Positions 55,299-61,320 of a stretch of DNA of 64,000 bases are shown piece by piece; the first letter of the stretch is position 1; each line of letters opens with the position of its first letter. This DNA comes from GW2011-AR15 sp964428335 (GTDB lineage: Archaea > Nanobdellota > Nanobdellia > Woesearchaeales > GW2011-AR15), in contig CAYRXW010000002.1 of the NCBI GenBank assembly GCA_964428335.1, forward strand, positions 1-64,000. Reading direction: 5' to 3'. The notes under the pieces are model-generated. The model did not search any database, was not told where the DNA came from, and worked only from the letters and a program-made list of their open reading frames with translations. The position numbers and the translations under genes are program-made.

Positions 55299-55796
55299 AT
55301 GATTTATGACAAAAACCAGTTCAGTTTTAACATAATCTTTGTTTTCATTTTATTGGCCTCAATCTCACTAAATGTGTATTATGCAAAAAATTTCAAAGCT
55401 ATGCAGGATACATATATGGAACTAAATAAGACACTGGCTAAGGTTGAAAGCAACCAAAATTTTAATTTTATCCAGGGGTCTCATAACACTTTGGATTATT
55501 TTCTTACAGCACAGGGCTTTATTGTCACTACAGCTGATGATTATGGCACTTTTAGTGGGCCCTCAATGCAACCAAGCATATTTGATAGCAATATACTGAT
55601 AGAAAAAAAATATCATAATGAAACTTTGCAGGAAGGCAGCATAATCAGGTTCATGAGAGGGAATGAAGCAGTCATACATAGGGTTAGGGCAGACTATGGA
55701 AGCACTGTCTTTGTGCAGGGAGACTCTTTGAAGGAAGGAGAGATAATTCCAAAAGATAAGATAACACACATTGTCATTGGGATTTTATATACTTAA
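55299..55796 (+). CDS. Signal peptidase I-like serine protease (S26 family)
   Basis: The 165-residue protein has an N-terminal membrane helix near residues 10-28 (FNIIFVFILLASISLNVYYA). SGPSMQPSIF near 86-96 holds the nucleophile Ser, EAVIHRVRADYG near 124-135 holds His, and VFVQGDSLKEGE near 138-149 matches the GDN-like box. The Ser/His arrangement, with no Lys in the usual position, fits archaeal and eukaryotic signal peptidases (S26B). It would cut signal peptides of exported proteins outside the membrane. It lies right after the giant gene, in a region full of Sec substrates, so it may serve them; the chromosome probably has other copies. Confidence 0.7.
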   Translation: MIYDKNQFSFNIIFVFILLASISLNVYYAKNFKAMQDTYMELNKTLAKVESNQNFNFIQGSHNTLDYFLTAQGFIVTTADDYGTFSGPSMQPSIFDSNILIEKKYHNETLQEGSIIRFMRGNEAVIHRVRADYGSTVFVQGDSLKEGEIIPKDKITHIVIGILYT

Positions 55797-55852
55797 TTTT
55801 TCTAATTATTAAGATATTTTCAGCAGGTTATCAAATAAAGTATGATTAATAA

Positions 55853-55863
55853 ACTATTTAAAC
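55853..55863 (+). promoter_or_regulatory. TATA box for the MscS gene
   Basis: ACTATTTAAAC is centred 27 bases before the ATG at 55885, consistent with a leaderless transcript. Confidence 0.5.
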
Positions 55864-55884
55864 ACCCTATTCAATTATATCTTT

Positions 55885-57003
55885 ATGGCTATGGATAATG
55901 TAACTGGGGAATTCATTCAGAATGTATCTGAGGAGATTCCAGGAGTTTTGGATAATATAGATTTGGCTTCAGAGTTGATTCCTGTAGATAATTTATTCCT
56001 TAAGGCATTAATCGTGACACTTATGTTTTTTGTGTTTGCTTTTGTAATCAAATATATCTTTTCTGTCATTTTGAAAAGGCTTGTCAGAGGTACGAAAACA
56101 GAAATTGATGACAAAATTGTAGAATCAGCTAAATTCCCAACCCTTGCTTTAGTGACCTTGCTGGGTCTTTTTTTGGCAGGAAGGATTTTAGGGATACATA
56201 CAGAATATGATGACTACACAAAGCTTTTTGTTTCAGTTGTGATGTTTTTTGGTTTCCTTGTCTTCATGAATGTAGTTTCAATAATTTTTCATGGAATCAA
56301 GGACAGGATGCAGGATAGGTCAATTAAGCTTTTTGACAAGACTATTTTTCCGTTTACAGACAGGCTAATTAAGATACTAATCTTTGCAATATACTTATTT
56401 ATCTTGTTTGATCTTTGGAAGATAGACATAACTCCCCTTCTGGCTTCAGCAGGAATTGCAGGAATTGCAATAGCTTTTGCAGCCCAGGATACGATTGCAA
56501 ACATCTTTGGAGGATTTTCCATGTTTGCAGACAAGACTTTTGAGATAGGAGACTATATTGTTGTTGATGATAAGGAGAGAGGGGAAGTTGTAGATATAGG
56601 AATGAGGAGCACAAAAATAAAGACAAGAGATAACATAATTGTAATTGTCCCTAATTCAGTCCTTGCAAAGGCAAAAATTGTGAATGAGACAGGAGACGAC
56701 CCAAGGATGAGGGTCAGGATACCACTTGAAGTAAATTATGGGGAGGACCTGGACAAAGTTGAGAAAGTGCTTTTGGAAACAGCAAAAAAAGCAGATTATC
56801 TTGAGAAAGACCCGGTTCCTGTTGTCAGTTTCAGGGAATATAAAAGCTATTCAATAGGGATTCAGCTGATTTTCTGGATAAAAGAGCCGCAGTATAAGGG
56901 TCCATATACAAGCATGATGATAAAGGATATTTACAAGGCCTTTTACAAAAACAAGATTGCTTTTCCGCTCCCAAGGCAGGAAGTATTTGTTAATAAAAAA
57001 TAG
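55885..57003 (+). CDS. MscS-family small-conductance mechanosensitive channel
   Basis: The 372-residue protein has membrane helices near residues 37-60, 78-97, 108-130 and 150-170. The pore helix ASAGIAGIAIAFAAQDTIAN near 190-210 has the Gly/Ala pattern of MscS TM3. FGGFSMFADKTFEIGDYI follows, then the cytosolic beta and alpha/beta domains (IKTRDNIIVIVPNSVLAKAK, and PVVSFREYKSYSIG). It opens under membrane tension to release osmolytes, protecting against hypo-osmotic shock. The length is normal for a simple MscS with an extra N-terminal helix. It has its own promoter, and the two small genes behind it may be cotranscribed. Confidence 0.85.
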   Translation: MAMDNVTGEFIQNVSEEIPGVLDNIDLASELIPVDNLFLKALIVTLMFFVFAFVIKYIFSVILKRLVRGTKTEIDDKIVESAKFPTLALVTLLGLFLAGRILGIHTEYDDYTKLFVSVVMFFGFLVFMNVVSIIFHGIKDRMQDRSIKLFDKTIFPFTDRLIKILIFAIYLFILFDLWKIDITPLLASAGIAGIAIAFAAQDTIANIFGGFSMFADKTFEIGDYIVVDDKERGEVVDIGMRSTKIKTRDNIIVIVPNSVLAKAKIVNETGDDPRMRVRIPLEVNYGEDLDKVEKVLLETAKKADYLEKDPVPVVSFREYKSYSIGIQLIFWIKEPQYKGPYTSMMIKDIYKAFYKNKIAFPLPRQEVFVNKK

Positions 57004-57026
57004 ATTTTTTCTTTATAGGCTAGCAT

Positions 57027-57311
57027 ATGGATGAAGAAGATTTGGATTCATGGTATGAAGAGAGAAAGGAAAGGATTACAGAATTCTATAATCAGCAGTT
57101 AAGGAAGGCAGATCTTAAATTAAAGCCGCAGAAAAGGCCTGTAGCGCATGAGAAGTTGAAGAATAGTTACGAGAAACAGTTGAAATCCCTGCATGCGCAA
57201 TATGAGAAAAGAGCAGAAAAAATGATAAATGGCAACCTAAAAAAGCATTTTTTCTGGCACAGGGTAAATATGATCTTCTCAAATATTAAAAATAAGATAA
57301 AAAAAGAATAG
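57027..57311 (+). CDS. Small charged helical protein
   Basis: The 94-residue product is rich in Lys, Glu and Arg, with alternating helical repeats (RKERITEFYNQQLRK, LKNSYEKQLKSLHAQYEKRA) suggesting a coiled coil. No signal peptide or motif is seen. It follows the MscS gene by 23 bases. Family unknown. Confidence 0.5.
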   Translation: MDEEDLDSWYEERKERITEFYNQQLRKADLKLKPQKRPVAHEKLKNSYEKQLKSLHAQYEKRAEKMINGNLKKHFFWHRVNMIFSNIKNKIKKE

Positions 57312-57312
57312 A

Positions 57313-57322
57313 TTTTTATAAT
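57313..57322 (+). promoter_or_regulatory. TATA box for the gene at 57343
   Basis: TTTTTATAAT lies 26 bases before the ATG at 57343, which supports that start over the TTG at 57334. Confidence 0.45.
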
Positions 57323-57342
57323 TACAATCCTTATTGAATATT

Positions 57343-57645
57343 ATGAGCAGGTATTCTGAAAAAATAAAAAAGCTGCAGCTGGTGCAGTCAGTTTTGATTA
57401 TTGTGTGCGTTATAGGCATGGCTATATTTTTCTATTATCTGCTGAAGCCAAAGATAACCAGCTACCAGATAAAGGATGAGTGCGGCCCGATTGGTGGAGC
57501 AATATCCCATTCCCTGGATGATGAAGACTCATGCACTAATGCATGCAATGCCTATTGCGTGTCAATAGAAAAAAGGTATCATGAAGGCAGGTTCACACAG
57601 AATCTAGAAGGTTGTAATCTATGTGATTGCAGCTGTGCTTCTTAA
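57343..57645 (+). CDS. Small anchored Cys-rich protein
   Basis: The 100-residue product starts at 57343 (MSRYSEK). One membrane helix near residues 15-36 (VQSVLIIVCVIGMAIFFYYL) is followed by an external Cys-rich domain: DECGPIGG, then SCTNACNAYC, and the end GCNLCDCSCAS. Eight Cys suggest disulfides or a metal site. Family not recognised. It converges with msrB. Confidence 0.5.
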   Translation: MSRYSEKIKKLQLVQSVLIIVCVIGMAIFFYYLLKPKITSYQIKDECGPIGGAISHSLDDEDSCTNACNAYCVSIEKRYHEGRFTQNLEGCNLCDCSCAS

Positions 57646-58070
57646 GAAAACAATTTTTTAAATTTACTGTATCCTTCTTTTTCAAGGTCTTTTTTAGGTA
57701 TGAACCTTAATGAGGCTGAATTGATGCAATATCTAAGTCCATCAGGTTTTGGTCCGTCATTAAATACATGGCCCAAGTGGGAGGTCTTGCTTCTTACCTC
57801 AGTTCTGATCATGAAATGGCTCGTGTCTTTTTTCTTTTCTATCTTTGATTCTCCAAGCGGCTTTGTAAAAGACGGCCAGCCGCATCCTGAATCAAATTTA
57901 TCATTGGAAGAAAACAAAGGCTCTCCGCTTACAATGTCAACATAAATTCCTTCTTCCTTATTATCCCAGTATTCATTATTAAATGCAGGCTCAGTTGCAT
58001 TTTCCTGGGTCACTTTATACTGGACATCATTTAATTTTCCCTTTAAACTCTCTTTTTTTATTTTTTCCAT
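57642..58070 (-). CDS. msrB: Peptide methionine (R)-S-oxide reductase MsrB
   Basis: The 142-residue protein has FDSGCGWPSF near residue 60 and GLRYCINSASLRF near 118, where the RYC Cys is the catalytic residue. The SelR motifs RTEVRSKTSHLGHVF are also present. It reduces methionine-R-sulfoxide in proteins in the cytosol. The two CxxC pairs that hold zinc in many MsrBs are absent. The sequence closely follows the Bacillota-type MsrB. It overlaps msrA by 13 bases and is cotranscribed after it. Confidence 0.9.
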   Translation of the reverse strand: MEKIKKESLKGKLNDVQYKVTQENATEPAFNNEYWDNKEEGIYVDIVSGEPLFSSNDKFDSGCGWPSFTKPLGESKIEKKKDTSHFMIRTEVRSKTSHLGHVFNDGPKPDGLRYCINSASLRFIPKKDLEKEGYSKFKKLFS

Positions 58071-58570
58071 TTTTTCTTCAAAAAACCTGCTCTTCCTGAG
58101 GCTACCTTATACATATTATAATGAAACGGATTCTTTTTATGGTAATCCTGATGATGTTCTTCAGCTGGATAAAAAGATTCAAACTTGATAATCTTTGTAG
58201 CAATAGGCAATTCAAAATATTTTTGCATTTCATTTTTTGAATCCATAGCAATTTTTTTTTGATTTTCATCATGATAAAAAACAGCAGTCAGGTATTCTAA
58301 TCCCCTGTCAGCAAATTGCCCATTTCCATCAGTTGGATCAATCTGCCTCCAAAAAACATCAAGTATCTCATTAAAACTTATAATCTCTTCATTAAACTCA
58401 ATCTGAACTGCTTCATAAGTTCCTGTATCACCTGCTGAAACGTCTTTATATGCCGGATTTTTTATGCTTGAATTAGCATAACCTGAAACAATATGTTTTA
58501 TACCTTTAAGGTTTTCAAATGGTGGAACCATGCACCAGAAGCATCCTCCAGCAAGAGTTGCAAAAGCCAT
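58058..58570 (-). CDS. msrA: Peptide methionine (S)-S-oxide reductase MsrA
   Basis: The 170-residue protein has GGCFWCMVPPF near residues 8-18; Cys10 is the catalytic residue and Cys13 can resolve it, as in the Bacillota-type enzyme. It continues with GTYEAVQIEF, DPTDGNGQFADRG and EEHHQDYHKKNPFHY. It reduces methionine-S-sulfoxide, complementing MsrB. A TATA-like element lies about 27 bases before the ATG. The tandem with msrB and the bacterial character of both suggest lateral acquisition. Confidence 0.9.
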   Translation of the reverse strand: MAFATLAGGCFWCMVPPFENLKGIKHIVSGYANSSIKNPAYKDVSAGDTGTYEAVQIEFNEEIISFNEILDVFWRQIDPTDGNGQFADRGLEYLTAVFYHDENQKKIAMDSKNEMQKYFELPIATKIIKFESFYPAEEHHQDYHKKNPFHYNMYKVASGRAGFLKKKWKK

Positions 58571-58608
58571 CTTTAATTATATCAAACTACAGATTAATAA
58601 TCTATCCT

Positions 58609-60183
58609 TTAACTATATGCTGGAAACAGAATTTTTTCAATTTCAACTTTATAGTTTTTTAATTCCTTTTTTGCAAGGGCAGTCAGTTTAGGCGCTATTG
58701 TTGAAAAATTAGAGACAAAACTTTCAAAGTATTTGTCACTATTCATTATTTGCCTAACCACAGTTTCTCCATGCTTTTCAGCTGAAATGGCATTTATATT
58801 CATAGCAATATGGTAAAATGCAGCAATTGAAGGATCATTCCCAAACTCTTTCCACATTTCATCTATTCTTGAAGTATAGTCCTTAAGAATTTTTTTATAA
58901 GCATTCTGGAATTCTATTGATACATGAGTAAATTCCTCCCCTTCTCTTTCAATCCTGGAAATTATTGACCTATAGCTTTTTGGAAGCTCTTTTTTCCCTG
59001 GAGTAGTAGAACCTAATATAATTGGAGCAGATGTAACAGTAGTTTTTTCTTCATAATCAATTATCCTATCAATATCTGATTCGTCAAAAGTTTGTTTTAC
59101 AGTAACCCATTCCAATGCAGAATCTTTCATCGAGCTAATTTTTGTGACTGCTTTTTGAAGTTTTTTCCTGTCGCTTACCATGTATTCTCCAATTTTAAGC
59201 ATGGCATCCTTCTTATTTGAAGAAGAATGGAGCTGTTTTGAGAAATAGCTGGATAGGATTATGCCAGCAAATTCATAGCTTAAGCAAATCTCGTATAGTC
59301 TTTCATTATTTTCATCTGTAATGAAAGCGTCAAGGTTATTTAGTATTGAAGCTGCAGAATGTGCGCTAGTGATTGAATCAATTGTTTGCGAAATGAATTG
59401 GGTTTCTCCTCTGTAGGTCCAAAACTTTATTTTATCAACAGCAAGATACTGCGCAAATTTTTTATCAGGAACTAAAGTTCCTATTCTTTTATATAATTCT
59501 CCATCATACCATTCCTTCAGGTCAAGTAGTATTGCATTTCTTGTATTCTCTGAAGTGTTATGCAAAAATTCAACAGCAATAAGCGCAGATTTTTTTTCAG
59601 TTTGAACGGCCTTTTCAAGTTGCTCCTGAAAAAGCATCCCATCCAGAAAAAATGATGAGACTAATTTTAACCTATTGCCATATATCTCCAACTCTCTTTT
59701 AGACTTAATGTTTTGCTTTGCATGTTCAAGAATATCAAATAAAGACTGCATATGGAAACTGCCTTCAGTATTTTCACGATATCTTAAAAATCCCTGCATG
59801 AGATATTCCATATATAGTGCAAATGAATTTTTGTCTAAATGGGTTCTTAACTTTGCAGATTCTTCATAAAATGATTCGTAGATTCCAGGTTCCCTATAAG
59901 AAAAGTCACCATTAACCCATGGGCCATCTGCTAGAGATAGGACAAAATCGTCAAATTCCTTCACCTTTTTTTCTAGCTTGCTTATTTCTTTAAATTGCAT
60001 GCTTCTTTCAAAAAAGAAATCAGAGAACATTTTTGCGACTTCAACATTATCATATCCTGCAAAAACATCAAAATACTTCCCTGCAGCATTCATATCTATC
60101 TTTGCAAACCTGCTTATAGTATCTGTTAAGACTGCCCTGTTTCTTTTCAGAAGTTCGCTATCAAGATTTATTGCAGTTGCCAT
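58609..60183 (-). CDS. Unknown all-helical protein, 524 residues
   Basis: The 524-residue product is predicted to be nearly all alpha-helical (for example FEISK-like charged amphipathic runs, and LEKAVQTEKKSALIAVEFLH), with no signal peptide, membrane helix or catalytic motif. It could be a HEAT/TPR-like scaffold, but I cannot name a family. A TATA box (60205-60216 on the minus strand, TTATATAATAC type) lies 27 bases before the ATG, so the start is well supported. Confidence 0.6.
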   Translation of the reverse strand: MATAINLDSELLKRNRAVLTDTISRFAKIDMNAAGKYFDVFAGYDNVEVAKMFSDFFFERSMQFKEISKLEKKVKEFDDFVLSLADGPWVNGDFSYREPGIYESFYEESAKLRTHLDKNSFALYMEYLMQGFLRYRENTEGSFHMQSLFDILEHAKQNIKSKRELEIYGNRLKLVSSFFLDGMLFQEQLEKAVQTEKKSALIAVEFLHNTSENTRNAILLDLKEWYDGELYKRIGTLVPDKKFAQYLAVDKIKFWTYRGETQFISQTIDSITSAHSAASILNNLDAFITDENNERLYEICLSYEFAGIILSSYFSKQLHSSSNKKDAMLKIGEYMVSDRKKLQKAVTKISSMKDSALEWVTVKQTFDESDIDRIIDYEEKTTVTSAPIILGSTTPGKKELPKSYRSIISRIEREGEEFTHVSIEFQNAYKKILKDYTSRIDEMWKEFGNDPSIAAFYHIAMNINAISAEKHGETVVRQIMNSDKYFESFVSNFSTIAPKLTALAKKELKNYKVEIEKILFPAYS

Positions 60184-60226
60184 ATTTTCACTATCAAAAA
60201 GTAGTATTATATAAACATAACTGTTA

Positions 60227-60523
60227 TTAGAGCACTATCAGGCTGGCAGTAGCCCCACAATAGAAATAGATGTTTTTTATCGCCATCCCAAAGTGTTTCC
60301 TGAAGCTTTTGGCCTGCTTTTTTGCTTTTGTTATCCTAAATGAGCATTTCACTTCATATAAATCATAATAATCCCCTTTTTTTGCAACAATATCAATCTC
60401 AGCAACGCTTCTTTTTTTCTTCTGGATTAGAACATTTGTAGAAACAGAGTCGTATTCGTCTATAATCTTATCATAAAGCTGCTTTGTGTAAACGTCGTGC
60501 TTTGTCAGTTTGACTAAAACCAC
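60227..60523 (-). CDS. PD-(D/E)XK nuclease-like protein
   Basis: The 98-residue product has the core EIDIVAKKGDYYDLYEVK near residues 42-59: Asp44, Glu57 and Lys59 fit D-x(n)-E-x-K of YraN/Holliday-resolvase-like nucleases. The start is probably the GTG at 60523, with a TATA box (60555-60566) before it. It would cut or process DNA. The product is short and lacks a recognisable family beyond the fold. Confidence 0.6.
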   Translation of the reverse strand: MVLVKLTKHDVYTKQLYDKIIDEYDSVSTNVLIQKKKRSVAEIDIVAKKGDYYDLYEVKCSFRITKAKKQAKSFRKHFGMAIKNIYFYCGATASLIVL

Positions 60524-60603
60524 CTCGCCTAACCCAGTATATTAATTGCCACACAAATATATAAATGTTAGGTTTACTTTACTTTTCTAGGGTTCTAAAC
60601 CAC

Positions 60604-60616
60604 AGGTTTATAAATG
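60604..60616 (+). promoter_or_regulatory. TATA box for the zinc-ribbon gene
   Basis: AGGTTTATAAATG lies about 75 bases upstream of the start at 60688, giving a leader of about 50 bases that contains an AGGAGG ribosome binding site. Confidence 0.5.
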
Positions 60617-60687
60617 GGGCGGTTTTTCAAAGGGATAATACATAACTGAAGGCTTTTAGTCTTCTTTTGTGTCAGGAGGAAATTAAA

Positions 60688-60879
60688 ATGGATAGAGGCA
60701 GAGGAGGCAGGTCAGGCGGATTCGGCGGCTCAGGCGGCGGAAGATCATTTGGCGGCCCAAGAGAAATGCATAAAGCAACTTGCTCAGAGTGCGGAAATGA
60801 ATGCGAAGTGCCATTCAAACCAACAGAAGGCAAGCCAGTTTACTGCAGAGACTGTTACCAGAAAAGAAAGAAATTCTAG
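60688..60879 (+). CDS. CxxC-x17-CxxC zinc-ribbon protein
   Basis: I choose the ATG at 60688, eight bases after AGGAGG; an upstream codon at 60667 would add seven residues. The 63-residue protein has a Gly/Arg-rich head (RGRGGRSGGFGGSGGGRS), then CSEC, exactly 17 residues, and CRDC, followed by a basic end. This is the small zinc-binding family widespread in DPANN archaea and CPR bacteria. The basic head and zinc site suggest nucleic-acid binding (inference). Confidence 0.85.
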   Translation: MDRGRGGRSGGFGGSGGGRSFGGPREMHKATCSECGNECEVPFKPTEGKPVYCRDCYQKRKKF

Positions 60880-61164
60880 GAATTTTTTCTAAGTACACAG
60901 GTAATTGTTTGATATTTTATTTTTTTATTTTGTATTGATTCTTATGTTTTTATATCTATTATAACTAAATTTTCAGATTTTGTCTTTTTTAATAAATCAT
61001 CAAGAACTTTTTACATTTTATTCATGTCTTAATCTTAAATTCTTATATTATACGGACAAACATCATATATATACTAAATATAATAAAAGGTATATTAACA
61101 TAGAAAACTATATAAATAACATTTATAATAAAAATGATATTAGTAGACATTTTGGTATACTAGC
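60880..61164. other. AT-rich spacer with promoter of the RHH operon
   Basis: No gene is supported here. The spacer is about 80% A+T. It holds a TATA box, ACTATATAAATAA, near 61107-61119, TATACTAAAT near 61070, and TAGTA (61141-61145) and TACTA (61158-61162) as an inverted pair just before the next start. Confidence 0.5.
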
Positions 61165-61320
61165 ATGAAGAAAAGAGTCAATATTGAGCTAAGCGAGGAC
61201 ATTCATACAAAAGCGAAAGTCATTGCTGTCCTCACAAACATCACTTTAAATGATTTCTTTGAAAAAGCAATAAAAGATGCAATAGAGAAGGATAAGAAAA
61301 TCCTGGAGAAGCTTAAATGA
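61165..61320 (+). CDS. Ribbon-helix-helix (CopG-like) regulator
   Basis: The 51-residue product (MKKRVNIELSEDIHTKAKVI ... LNDFFEKAIKDAIEKDKKIL) has the RHH layout: a short beta strand RVNIELS, a turn, helix A (DIHTKAKVIAVLT) and helix B (LNDFFEKAIKDAIEK). It is a DNA-binding dimer of the CopG/Arc class. Its stop overlaps the next start (ATGA, 61317). An inverted TAGTA/TACTA pair lies just upstream. It probably regulates the operon with the secreted protein behind it (inference). Confidence 0.75.
   Translation: MKKRVNIELSEDIHTKAKVIAVLTNITLNDFFEKAIKDAIEKDKKILEKLK

Noticed and set aside
60980..61168. 62-residue frame in the AT-rich spacer
   Set aside because: It is rich in Asn, Tyr and Ile as expected of random AT-rich DNA, and it overlaps the promoter of the RHH operon.
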